Assembly: GCF_010614805.1 (NCBI RefSeq)
Contig: NZ_JAAFZC010000003.1
Location: 1 to 64,000, forward strand
Direction: 5' to 3'
From: Pseudooceanicola aestuarii
GTDB lineage: Bacteria; Pseudomonadota; Alphaproteobacteria; Rhodobacterales; Rhodobacteraceae
DNA: 64,000 nucleotides
In this document: piece by piece, positions 52,516-60,909 of the stretch
Numbering within the stretch: the stretch's first letter is position 1
Layout: each line of letters begins with the position of its first letter
Position numbers and translations under genes: made by a program
Notes under the pieces: model-generated
The model's database searches: none
The model's input: only the letters and a program-made list of their open reading frames with translations
Told to the model about the DNA's origin: nothing

Positions 52516-53397
52516 ATGCAGATCATCGACAGCCACCACCACATCTGGCGCCAGGCGGACCTCGCCTGGCTACAGGGGCCGATGCAGCCGCGCATCTTCG
52601 GCCCCTACGAGCCGCTGCGCCGCGACTACCCGATCGAGGAATATCGCGCCGACATCGCCGGCTGCGATGTGGTGAAATCCGTCTACGTTCAGGCCAACTG
52701 GCCCGAACACCTGTTCGAGGAGGAAACCCGTTGGGTCCAGGAGACCGCCGACCGTACCGGCTGGCCGCATGGCATCGTGGGCTATGCCGACATGACCGCC
52801 GAAGACGCAGGGCCACAGCTGGACCGGCTGGCGCGCTACGGGCGGATGCGCGGCATCCGGCAGCAGTTCCACTGGCACGAGACACCGCTTTACCGCTTTG
52901 CGGCGACGCCCGACCTGTGCGCGCAGCCGCAAGTGCGGCGCAATATTCGCAAGCTGGCCGACCATGGCTGGAGCTTCGACCTGCAAGTCTTTGCCAGCCA
53001 GATGGAAGGCGCGGCAGAACTGGCGGCGGCCTGTCCCGACGTGACCTTTGTGCTGCAACATGCCGGGATGCCGGAAGATCTGACCGATGCCGGCTGGTCC
53101 GGCTGGGGCGCGGGGATGCGGCGGCTGGCCGACCAGCCCAACGTGGTGACGAAACTGTCGGCCTTCGGCACCTTCGTGCACCGCCTGGATGCGGATCTGA
53201 TCGCCCGCATCGTGCACGAAACGGTGGCGATCTTCGGGGCGCAGCGCTGCATGTGGGGCTCCAACTTCCCGATTGAAAAGCTGTGGACCAGTTACGACGC
53301 GCTGCTGGCCGCCCACCTTGAAGCCACCGAGGGGATGCCCCCCGCCGACCGCGCCGCGATCTTCCATGACACGGCCGCGCGGATCTACCGGCTGTAA
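52516..53397 (+). CDS. Amidohydrolase-2 family lactonase-like protein (COG3618)
   Basis: TIM-barrel hydrolase of 293 aa. The N-terminal HxH-type motif is DSHHHIWRQADLAWLQGP; later residues include VTFVLQHAGMP and CMWGSNFPIEKLW for the metal and catalytic Asp/Asn region. It resembles L-fuconolactonase and rhamnonolactonase. GGGAGAGGAG precedes the ATG at 52516. As the last gene of the TRAP-FAH operon it would open an imported lactone. The usual Asp in the WASDWP motif of relatives is Asn here (GSNFP), which is also seen in this family. Confidence 0.86.
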   Translation: MQIIDSHHHIWRQADLAWLQGPMQPRIFGPYEPLRRDYPIEEYRADIAGCDVVKSVYVQANWPEHLFEEETRWVQETADRTGWPHGIVGYADMTAEDAGPQLDRLARYGRMRGIRQQFHWHETPLYRFAATPDLCAQPQVRRNIRKLADHGWSFDLQVFASQMEGAAELAAACPDVTFVLQHAGMPEDLTDAGWSGWGAGMRRLADQPNVVTKLSAFGTFVHRLDADLIARIVHETVAIFGAQRCMWGSNFPIEKLWTSYDALLAAHLEATEGMPPADRAAIFHDTAARIYRL

Positions 53398-53424
53398 GGC
53401 CCGGCAGGGGCGGGGCGCTGTGCC

Positions 53425-53838
53425 CTACCCCTGCCCCATCAGGCGAAAGGTGCCGGTGGCGCGCGCCACGGATGTGCCTGCGCCGTCGCGGACTTCCCCC
53501 TCGGAGAAGTAGATCTTGCGCCCGCCGCCGACCACGCGCCCCTCGGCGATCAGCAGGCGATCCCCTGGTGCTGCCAGAAAGCTGACGTTCAGGTTCAGCG
53601 TCACCGCCGCGCGAAAATCGTTGTCCTGCCCGATATAGCACCCGGCGGCGCCCAACGCGCTGTCCAGCAGGGCGGAATAGACACCGCCATGCGGGATGCC
53701 CGCGCGGTTCATATGCGCCTCCTCCAGCGCCAGTTCGAAGGCGGCGTACCCCTCGCGGAACGCGGTCTTGCGGAACCCCAGCAGGGATTGGAACGGATAG
53801 GCGGGGCGGAACCGGGTGGCGGGGTCAGCTGTCATCAT
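53425..53838 (-). CDS. PaaI-family (hotdog) thioesterase
   Basis: Hotdog-fold protein of 137 aa. The conserved PaaI motif is NRAGIPHGGVYSALLDSALG (residues about 44-63), followed by AVTLNLNVSFLAAPGDRLLI. It probably hydrolyses an acyl- or aryl-CoA. It overlaps the upstream IclR gene by 14 bp and ends a reverse-strand operon of HxlR - IclR - thioesterase. Confidence 0.88.
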   Translation of the reverse strand: MMTADPATRFRPAYPFQSLLGFRKTAFREGYAAFELALEEAHMNRAGIPHGGVYSALLDSALGAAGCYIGQDNDFRAAVTLNLNVSFLAAPGDRLLIAEGRVVGGGRKIYFSEGEVRDGAGTSVARATGTFRLMGQG

Positions 53839-54640
53839 CGTCTCGCAGTTTCAGGGACAGGTTCGCGGCGGCCTGCAACAGGCGGTCGCCGTGGTCGCGC
53901 ATCAGCTCCTCCGCCGGGTTGAAGAAGCTCAGCCCGCCGACATTGATCGCCAGCGACCGGGTCTTGTCCGGCAGGGTGACGGGGGCGGCGATGCCGTGGA
54001 TTTCCTCCCGCCAATCGCCGAAGGAGGTGCAGAAGCCGTAGCGCGCGTAATCCTCCCGCGCCTTGTCCAGCCAGCCGGCCAGCCGGTCGCGCCATTCCGG
54101 CCGGGCGCGGTCGCGGGCGCGCGCCAGCAGGGCATCCTGCCGATCCTCCGGCTGGGTCATGATCGCCGCCCGCCCGATGGAGGTGGCAAACAGCGGCACT
54201 TCCCCGCCCAGAGTGAAATTCAGCGCCAGCGCGCGCGGCTTGCGATAGGTGGCCAGGTAGATCATCGACAGGTCGTGCCGCTCGCCGAGGCCCGCCGCCA
54301 CATTGGCATTGTCGGACCGGCACAGGATTTCCAGCTCCATCATCGCGCGATCATGCAGGTCGGTGGCGGCCACCGCGCTCAGGCCCAGGGTCATTGCGCC
54401 CGCCGCCAGCCGATACTCGCCCGAGGTCTCCACCTGGGCAAGGTACCCCAGCTTGCACAGCGTGTAGGTCAGCCGCGACACCGTCGCCTTGGGCAGACCC
54501 GTGCGGCTGGCCAGCGCCTGGTTGCCCAGCGTGGTATCGGACCGGCGAAAGGCGCGCAGCACACCCAGGCCCCGCGCCAGCGCGCTGACGAATTTCGGGT
54601 CCGACAGGTCGTGTTCGTGCAGAAGGTTGGGCGGGCTCAT
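53825..54640 (-). CDS. IclR-family transcriptional regulator
   Basis: Regulator of 271 aa. The winged helix is at residues about 15-75 (GLGVLRAFRRSDTTLGNQAL, LPKATVSRLTYTLCKLGYL). The effector domain contains LSMIYLATYRKPRALALNF, SIGRAAIM and LAINVGGLSFF. The ATG at 54640 follows GAGG and overlaps the HxlR stop as ATGA. It is encoded between another regulator and a thioesterase, so the unit carries two regulators in series. Confidence 0.9.
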   Translation of the reverse strand: MSPPNLLHEHDLSDPKFVSALARGLGVLRAFRRSDTTLGNQALASRTGLPKATVSRLTYTLCKLGYLAQVETSGEYRLAAGAMTLGLSAVAATDLHDRAMMELEILCRSDNANVAAGLGERHDLSMIYLATYRKPRALALNFTLGGEVPLFATSIGRAAIMTQPEDRQDALLARARDRARPEWRDRLAGWLDKAREDYARYGFCTSFGDWREEIHGIAAPVTLPDKTRSLAINVGGLSFFNPAEELMRDHGDRLLQAAANLSLKLRDDDDS

Positions 54641-55584
54641 GGCCTGGCCTCGCGGGGGACCACGCGGATGGTGCCATGCCCGACCCAGCCGTCGCAATGA
54701 TCGCAGCTGTAGCGCGCATTCAGCAGCGCGCCGCAATCATGCAGGCGGATCTCCGGCGGCGGCGCATCGCCATTGCACCAGCGGTCGCCCCAGGCGGCGA
54801 TGGACAGGATCAGGGGCAGGAAATCCTCCGCCCGTTTCAAAGGGGCAAAGACCGACATCCGGCCCTCCTTCCGCTCCTCCACCAAACCGAGGTCCAGCAA
54901 CTTGTTCAGCCGGTCGCGCAGGACGATTTGGCCAATCTGCAAATCCCGCGACAGCGCCAGCAGGTGGCGCGGCCCCTGCGCCAGCGCATAAAGCACCTCG
55001 TTGCAGGCGATATCCCCGACAAGGGACGCCGCGATCAGCGCCCCGCCATCGGTCTGCGCGGCAGTAATGGCGGCATCGTTGCGCCGGGCCAGGCGGGGGC
55101 GCGGCGCGGTGTCGTGCTGCGGCGGATCGGTGCGCCGCACCTCCAGCGCCGCGCCAGTGACCGGGCCGTGGCAATCCGTACAGCGATAGGTCGCACGCAA
55201 CACATGGCCACAGGGCACATGCACCAGATCAAATGGCAGCGCATCGACCGGACCGGGGTTGGCCCGGTGCCACAGCCAGATCGAATACATCGCATCGGCC
55301 AGATCGAATGTCTTGGCCGTCGGCACATAAAGAACCGTGCCCGCATTGGCGTTCAGGTAGCGCCGGTGCAGCATCTGATGTTGACACAGCGCCGCCAGCC
55401 GCAGCGACAATGTCTGCTTGGGGATGTTCAGATTGCGCCGGAAGTCCCCGAACCGGCGCGTGCCGTTGAAGGATTCCTTCAGGATCAGCATGGTCCAGGG
55501 ATCGCCGAGAATGGCGAGCGCCCGACGCAACGACGTCGAAAGAGGGCCGAGCGTTGCGTCCGGCACGGCAGGGTCCAGTGTCAT
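54637..55584 (-). CDS. Duplicated HxlR-type regulator with two zinc-ribbon-like tails
   Basis: Protein of 315 aa made of two HxlR winged helices in tandem. The first spans about 15-110 (LGDPWTMLILKESFNGTRRF, NLNIPKQTLSLRLAAL) and the second about 188-268 (DIACNEVLYALAQGPRHLLA, IVLRDRLNKLLDLGLVEER). Each is followed by the same cysteine pattern C-G-x8-C-x2-C: Cys125/135/138 and Cys284/294/297, with nearby His122 and His282, suggesting one metal per half. HxlR proteins are normally single-domain dimers of about 110-150 aa, so this may be a built-in dimer. The start at 55584 is weakly supported, but longer forms run into the next gene. Confidence 0.75.
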   Translation of the reverse strand: MTLDPAVPDATLGPLSTSLRRALAILGDPWTMLILKESFNGTRRFGDFRRNLNIPKQTLSLRLAALCQHQMLHRRYLNANAGTVLYVPTAKTFDLADAMYSIWLWHRANPGPVDALPFDLVHVPCGHVLRATYRCTDCHGPVTGAALEVRRTDPPQHDTAPRPRLARRNDAAITAAQTDGGALIAASLVGDIACNEVLYALAQGPRHLLALSRDLQIGQIVLRDRLNKLLDLGLVEERKEGRMSVFAPLKRAEDFLPLILSIAAWGDRWCNGDAPPPEIRLHDCGALLNARYSCDHCDGWVGHGTIRVVPREARP

Positions 55585-55634
55585 GCCCGCAGCATTGCCG
55601 CCCGCGCCGGAGGTTTTCAAGTCACCGTCGATGA

Positions 55635-57170
55635 TCAGGCCGCCCACAGGTCTTTGCCATCCACCCAGGTGGTGTGGAACCCGATGGAGATCCGGCGCGG
55701 GATCTTCACCCGTGCGATCGGTCGGGTGATGTCCGACGCGTCGAAGATCAGGCAATGGCTTTCCCATGTGTTGCTGTCGGTGGTGAAGATCACCGGGTAG
55801 GCGCGGGTCTCGTCCGTGCCCTGGCCTGCGCCCTGGGCCGCCGCCACCGGCGCTTCGGACCCATAGACGCCGTCGCCGTAATCGTAGCGCTGCGTCTCTC
55901 CCGTCTCCAGATCATAGCGCAGCAGGCCGTTGAAGGTCTGGCACCGGCCTTCCAGCGTGCCGTCCTGCGGCACCGGGATGATCTGGTTGAAGCTGTAGCG
56001 CGTCTTGCGGCCCAGCATATGGGTGTTCACGGTGGGGAATTCGGTGTTCCGCTCGTCGATCATGCCTTCGCGCGTGACGCCGGTGCGGGTGTTGAACGAC
56101 CAGCGATACAGCACATGGCTGCGCCGGCGATAGGCCATCATTGACGCCAGGTGATGATCCCGCCCGTCCTTCTGCGGCATCGGGTCTTCCTGACGGCAGC
56201 CGATCATGTGGACCCAATCGCCTTCCTCCCAGGAGTTGGAGATATGCAGGATGTAGCAGGCCTCGGCCTCGAACCACTGCACCTTGTCCGACCGGCCGAA
56301 CCGGTCGATCAGGCCGAACCGCGCGGGCTGATCCCGATGGAAGCCCATGACCCGGCGACCGTGGGTCTTCAGGATGTCCACGTCGTGATAGAAGGGCAGA
56401 TCGTGCAGGATGGCGTAATTCTCGGTCAGGCCCATGTCATGCGGCGACCGGGGACCGGACAGGTCGATGTCGATATCGAATTTCAGCTGCCCCTGCGCAT
56501 CGGCCATGCCGTAGCTCATGTAGGGCGGCTCGTCCTGGTAATTGAAGAAGAACAGCTCTCCGGTGATCGGATCGGTTTTGGAATGCGCCGACAGGGAATG
56601 CGACAGCTGCCCGCCCAGAGTCTCCCGGCCCGTGGTTTCCAGCGTCTCGGGATCGACGCGATAGGGATCGCCGGACATGTGCCACAGCGACAGCAGGCTG
56701 CCCCGGTAGAAGATGACATCGGTGTTCGAGACATCCTTGATCGGCGATCCGGGCAGGCGAAAGTCATAGGGGCCCGCGATGCCGGGCCAGATCGCCTTTC
56801 CGGCCTTGTCCTCGACGATGAAAGCCCCGTTGCGGAGGTATCGCTGCCGAAAGGTTGCGCGCCCGTCGCGGAAATAGATCGCCCGCAGCTGCGCATCGCC
56901 ATCGTAATAATGGTACTTGTGGTTTACCGGCTCGAACCGCTGCGAGGGGCCGTTCATCACGTAGGCCCCACACAGATCGGCGGGGATCTCGCCTTCGACT
57001 TCCAGATCTTCGGTCTCGTATTCCGCATCCGCCGGGGCAAAGGCGCCGTGCAGGTAGGGGTGATCGTAGTTCCAGATCCAGTCAGGCGCGTCGGGCGGCG
57101 GACTGCCGTCGGGGGCGAACATGCGCACATTGGCCTTGGTCACGGCCAGGGGGGTGTGATCGTCAGACAT
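55635..57170 (-). CDS. Carotenoid cleavage oxygenase family protein
   Basis: Non-haem iron dioxygenase of 511 aa of the carotenoid/stilbene oxygenase (RPE65) family. Candidate iron-ligand histidines are in SLSAHSKTDPITG, SPHDMGLTENYAIL, ACYILHISNSWEEG and the final ISIGFHTTWVDG. The early GAYVMNGPSQRFEP and HYYDGDAQLRAIYF are family-typical. It would cleave a C=C bond of a carotenoid, apocarotenoid or lignin-type stilbene. No signal peptide. AGGAGG precedes the ATG at 57170. It is 50 bp upstream of the duplicated HxlR gene on the same strand and divergent from an alpha/beta hydrolase. Confidence 0.9.
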   Translation of the reverse strand: MSDDHTPLAVTKANVRMFAPDGSPPPDAPDWIWNYDHPYLHGAFAPADAEYETEDLEVEGEIPADLCGAYVMNGPSQRFEPVNHKYHYYDGDAQLRAIYFRDGRATFRQRYLRNGAFIVEDKAGKAIWPGIAGPYDFRLPGSPIKDVSNTDVIFYRGSLLSLWHMSGDPYRVDPETLETTGRETLGGQLSHSLSAHSKTDPITGELFFFNYQDEPPYMSYGMADAQGQLKFDIDIDLSGPRSPHDMGLTENYAILHDLPFYHDVDILKTHGRRVMGFHRDQPARFGLIDRFGRSDKVQWFEAEACYILHISNSWEEGDWVHMIGCRQEDPMPQKDGRDHHLASMMAYRRRSHVLYRWSFNTRTGVTREGMIDERNTEFPTVNTHMLGRKTRYSFNQIIPVPQDGTLEGRCQTFNGLLRYDLETGETQRYDYGDGVYGSEAPVAAAQGAGQGTDETRAYPVIFTTDSNTWESHCLIFDASDITRPIARVKIPRRISIGFHTTWVDGKDLWAA

Positions 57171-57354
57171 GGGGCCTCCTGCGGCGGGATGGTTATTTAC
57201 CTAGACTACATCTTCCAACGGGATGGCGCAATCCTTCTGTGTCAGGCTTCTTCTCAGGCAGAATCCGACCGCAATCGGTTCATTTTTCAAGGGCTCGCCG
57301 TGCTAAATGAAACAGATCATTCCGTGGGTCAGAATTTCGTTCCGATATTTTATG

Positions 57355-57382
57355 TTTACCGAAGGCAATTTTCCCGTATGGT
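57355..57382 (+). promoter_or_regulatory. Putative promoter of the acyl-CoA synthetase/TRAP block
   Basis: TTTACC (57355-57360) and TATGGT (57377-57382) are separated by 16 bp, 28 bp before the alpha/beta hydrolase start. The whole 240-bp divergent gap is AT-rich. The word TTTACC recurs at 57196-57201 near the carotenoid oxygenase start. Confidence 0.35.
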
Positions 57383-57409
57383 CTAGAAACGATACCACGA
57401 AAGCGAATC

Positions 57410-58120
57410 ATGACTCGACTGACCTGCATCCCCGGCCTGATGAGCACCGGCACCGTGTTTGACCGGCTTGCCGCGCGGATGGGCCGGGCCGTTGCCGTCG
57501 CACAGCCGGCAGCGGATGACGACTTCGCCCGCCTTGCCGCTGGTCTGGCCGCTGGCATGCAGCCGCGCACGGTGCTGCTGGGCCATTCTATGGGCGCCTA
57601 CCTGGCACTGGCCGTGGCGCTGCGGATGCCGGAACGCATCGCCGGGCTGGTCCTGGTCAGCGCCAGCGCCGCCGCCGACACGCCGCAGGCCGCCGCAATG
57701 CGCGCCAAGACGGTGGATTGGGCCCGCCGCAAGGGGCTGGACGCGCTGGCCCAGGGGCAGGTGCAGACGCTGCTGGCGCCCGACAACCGCGCGCGCGCCG
57801 ATCTGGGCGCGGTGATGCAGGCGATGGCACATGATGTCGGGCTCGACACCTTTGCCGCGCACCAGACGGCGCTGGCCACCCGGCCCGATCAGACCGACGC
57901 CCTGCCCGGCATCGGCTGCCCCGCGCTGGTTCTGACAGGCGCGCTGGATTGCGTGACCCCGCCCGCCACCGGCCGCGCCCTGGCCAAGGCCCTGCCCAAC
58001 GCGCAATTCCACGAGATCCCCGGCGCCGGGCACATGCCTCCGCTGGAGGCGCCCGAGGCGCTGGCCGGGCACCTGACCGCATTTATTGACACCCTGCCGC
58101 AGAAGGCGCCCGCGACATGA
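57410..58120 (+). CDS. Alpha/beta hydrolase
   Basis: Serine hydrolase of 236 aa. The nucleophile elbow is LLGHSMGAYLAL (Ser about 60), the catalytic Asp is in LTGALDCVTPP and the His in GAGHMPPLEAPEAL. The set is complete and resembles carboxylesterase/lactonase-type hydrolases. It overlaps the next gene by 4 bp (ATGA), opening a tightly coupled run of hydrolase, nitronate monooxygenase-like enzyme and acyl-CoA synthetase. The ATG at 57410 lacks an obvious Shine-Dalgarno (only GAAAGCGAAT upstream). Confidence 0.87.
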   Translation: MTRLTCIPGLMSTGTVFDRLAARMGRAVAVAQPAADDDFARLAAGLAAGMQPRTVLLGHSMGAYLALAVALRMPERIAGLVLVSASAAADTPQAAAMRAKTVDWARRKGLDALAQGQVQTLLAPDNRARADLGAVMQAMAHDVGLDTFAAHQTALATRPDQTDALPGIGCPALVLTGALDCVTPPATGRALAKALPNAQFHEIPGAGHMPPLEAPEALAGHLTAFIDTLPQKAPAT

Positions 58121-59103
58121 GCCCCGATACCCTGACTGCCCTGCCCCCCGTCGCCGACCGCCTGCGCCAGCTGCGCGTGCCGGCCTTTGTCGCGCCGATG
58201 TTCCTGGTCTCCACCCCGGAGCTGGTGATCGCCAGCAGCCGCGCCGGCATGGTCGGCACCTTTCCCGCGCCGAACCTGCGCAGCAGCGCCGAGCTGGGGC
58301 AATGGATGGCGCAAGTAAATGCCGGGCTGGCCGCGCCCACGACCGAAGATTGGCCCGTCGCGCCCTGGGCGCTGAACATGGTGACCCATTCCACCAGCCC
58401 GCGCCTGCCCACCGACCTGGAGCAGGTCGCCGAACATCAGCCGCCCATCGTCATCACCGCCCTGGGCAGCCCGCGCCCGGTGATCCCCACGGTGCAGGGC
58501 TATGGCGGGCTGGTCTTTGCCGATGTCATCACCGAAGACCTGGCGCGCAAGGCCGCCGATGCCGGGGTGGACGGGCTGGTGCTGGTCTGCGCCGGGGCCG
58601 GGGGCCATACCGGAGAGCTGAGCCCGCTGGTCTTCGTGGAACGGGTACGGCGGTTCTTTGACGGCTACATCTGTCTGGGCGGCGGCATCGCCACCGGCGA
58701 CGCGATCCTGGCCGCGCAGACGCTGGGCGCCGATTTCGGCTATGTCGGCACGTCCTTCATTCCCGCCGCCGAAACCATGGCCGAGGACGCCTATCGCCAG
58801 ATGCTGGTGGACAGCACGGCGGGCGACCTGATGATCACGCGGGCGTTTACCGGCGCGCGGGCCAGCATGTTGAAACCGTCGATGTTGCGGCAGGGGCTGG
58901 ACCCGGCCGAGCTGGAATTCAAGGTGGCCAAGATGAACTTTACCGGCCGCAAGGACGAGGCGGTCAAGCCATGGTCCGGCATCTGGGGCGCCGGTCAGGG
59001 CGTCGGCCGCATCGACCGGGTGGAGCCCGCCGCCGACATCGTGGCCCGGTTCGCCCGCGAATACGACGCCGCCCGCGCCCGGATGAAACAGGTGATCGCA
59101 TGA
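58117..59103 (+). CDS. Nitronate monooxygenase family flavoprotein
   Basis: FMN-dependent enzyme of 328 aa of the 2-nitropropane dioxygenase/nitronate monooxygenase family. The catalytic-type His and FMN loop are in VCAGAGGHTGELSP, and phosphate binding is at CLGGGIATGDAILAAQTLGA with YVGTSFI. Members oxidise nitronates or reduce enoyl substrates with NAD(P)H, so the true reaction is open. It starts inside the hydrolase stop (ATGA) and its own stop overlaps the ligase start (ATGA). Confidence 0.88.
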   Translation: MSPDTLTALPPVADRLRQLRVPAFVAPMFLVSTPELVIASSRAGMVGTFPAPNLRSSAELGQWMAQVNAGLAAPTTEDWPVAPWALNMVTHSTSPRLPTDLEQVAEHQPPIVITALGSPRPVIPTVQGYGGLVFADVITEDLARKAADAGVDGLVLVCAGAGGHTGELSPLVFVERVRRFFDGYICLGGGIATGDAILAAQTLGADFGYVGTSFIPAAETMAEDAYRQMLVDSTAGDLMITRAFTGARASMLKPSMLRQGLDPAELEFKVAKMNFTGRKDEAVKPWSGIWGAGQGVGRIDRVEPAADIVARFAREYDAARARMKQVIA

Positions 59104-60800
59104 GCCCCTTTTCCGCCGCCGACCGTGCCCGCCACCGTGACAGCGGCCATTGGGGCGAAGTGACGATCCACGCAATGTTTGCCGCCACAGCCGCCCGTGT
59201 GCCCGACCGTCCCGGCCTGATCGACCCGCCCAACCGCACCGCGCTGGTGGGTGGCGCCCCGCGCCGGCTGACCTACGCCCGGATGCAGGAAGAAGTCGAC
59301 CAGCTGGCCGAGGCCCTGCGCGCCCAGGGGCTGGGTGCCGGATCGCTGGTTGCGGTGCAATATCCCAACGTGGCGGAGCTGGTGCTGCTGTATCTGGCGC
59401 TGGCGCGGATCGGGGCAATCCTGTCGCCGATTTCGCTGGCGCATCGATCGGCCGAGCTGGCGGCCAGCGCGCGGATCGCGGATTTCGACGCCTACGTGGC
59501 CCCCGGCATGGTGTCCGGGCGGCCCTTCTATGCCGAACGGCTCGCGGCCCTCCCGTCCGCAGTGCGTCGGCTGGGTCTCGGGCCGGACCTGCCGGATGGC
59601 GTGGTCCGGCTCGACGACGGCGTGCAGCGGGCCGTGGCACCGGCGCATCAGGGGTCGGCCGATGATCTGTATGCGGTCTTCTGGACCTCCGGCACCGAGG
59701 GCGCGCCAAAGGCGGTGCCCAAGACCCACAACAACATGATGGCCAGCAGCCTGGGCGCCTGGCGTATCCTGGACCTGCCCGACGGCGGCAATATCCTGGC
59801 GCCGTTTCCCTTTGTGAACGCGGCGGCGATGGGCGGGCTGATGATGTGCTGGATGCGCACCGCCGGCGCGATGATCCTGCATCATCCGTTCCACCTGGAC
59901 ACCTTCCTGAAGCAGCTGGCGCAGGAGGACGTGACCTACACCATGGTGGCCCCTGCCCTTCTGGTCGATCTGCGCGACCGTGCCGATGATCCCGCCCTGC
60001 GCCCCGCGCTGTTGCGGCTGCGCGCCATCGGCACCGGATCGGCACCGCCGGACCCGGAGGTCTTCGGCTTCTTCCGGGATCGGTTCGACGTGCAGGTGCT
60101 GAACTTCTTCGGCTCCAACGAGGGGGCGCAGATGTGCGCCTCCGGTGATCGGGTGGTCGACCCGCGCAAACGGGCGCGGTTCTTTCCCCGCGACGGCGAC
60201 GTGAACTGGCCCGAGGGTACCGGGCGGCGCACCGCAAATGGCGGGCGGTTCCGCCTGCGCGACAGCGACGGCGCCCCGGTCACCCGCCCCGGCGAGATCG
60301 GGGAAATGTGGATCGAAGGGCCCGCCCTGATGCCCGGCTATTACCGACGCGACGCCAGCGGCGTGCAGTTCGACCGCGGCAAGTTCGACGCGCAGGGCTA
60401 TTTCGCCACCGCCGACCTGTTCGAGATTTCCGATTGCGGCACGCTGATCCGGTTCCATGCCCGCGCGCGGGAGCTGATCGTGCGCGGCGGGGTCAAGATT
60501 TCCCCGGTGGAGCTGGACAACGCCATCGCCGCCATGCCCGCCATCCGCGAAGCTGCCGTCGCCCCCTATGCCGATCCCCGGCTGGGGGAAAAGGTCTGCG
60601 TCTTCGTCGTGCCGGAGGGGCGCGGCGCGGTCACCCTGTCCGAGGTGATCGCCCATTGCGACGCGCAGGGGCTGGCCCGGTACAAGTGGCCCGAACGGCT
60701 GATCACGCTGGAGGCCCTGCCCCGCACGCCGCTGGCCAAGCTGGATCGCAAGGCGCTGATCCGCCGGCTGGCAGAAGAGACGACCGCCGCCGCCGGGTAA
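59100..60800 (+). CDS. AMP-forming acyl-CoA synthetase family protein
   Basis: Adenylate-forming ligase of 566 aa. Motifs in order are the P-loop WTSGTEGAPKAVPKTHNN (about residue 195), FFGSNEGAQ (about 340), YFATADLFEI (about 437; the usual TGD is TAD here), ARELIVRGGVKISPVEL and the final catalytic-type Lys in RTPLAKLDRKAL. It would activate a carboxylic acid to its CoA thioester. The start at 59100 overlaps the previous stop by 4 bp. TRAP system 5 begins 110 bp later, a likely source of the acid. Confidence 0.9.
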   Translation: MSPFSAADRARHRDSGHWGEVTIHAMFAATAARVPDRPGLIDPPNRTALVGGAPRRLTYARMQEEVDQLAEALRAQGLGAGSLVAVQYPNVAELVLLYLALARIGAILSPISLAHRSAELAASARIADFDAYVAPGMVSGRPFYAERLAALPSAVRRLGLGPDLPDGVVRLDDGVQRAVAPAHQGSADDLYAVFWTSGTEGAPKAVPKTHNNMMASSLGAWRILDLPDGGNILAPFPFVNAAAMGGLMMCWMRTAGAMILHHPFHLDTFLKQLAQEDVTYTMVAPALLVDLRDRADDPALRPALLRLRAIGTGSAPPDPEVFGFFRDRFDVQVLNFFGSNEGAQMCASGDRVVDPRKRARFFPRDGDVNWPEGTGRRTANGGRFRLRDSDGAPVTRPGEIGEMWIEGPALMPGYYRRDASGVQFDRGKFDAQGYFATADLFEISDCGTLIRFHARARELIVRGGVKISPVELDNAIAAMPAIREAAVAPYADPRLGEKVCVFVVPEGRGAVTLSEVIAHCDAQGLARYKWPERLITLEALPRTPLAKLDRKALIRRLAEETTAAAG

Positions 60801-60909
60801 CCGGCACGGACCGGACCAGGCCGCGCGACCCGTCGTCAGTCGCGCGGCACAGACCAAGGACGGCACCGGCGTGGAGGACGCCGCACCCCTAACGGAGGAG
60901 ATGACAGGG

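Noticed and set aside
57889..60237. A long reverse frame of about 780 codons opposite the nitronate monooxygenase and ligase genes
   Set aside because: Arg/Pro/Ala-rich shadow with no domain; the forward genes have complete motifs and coupled starts.
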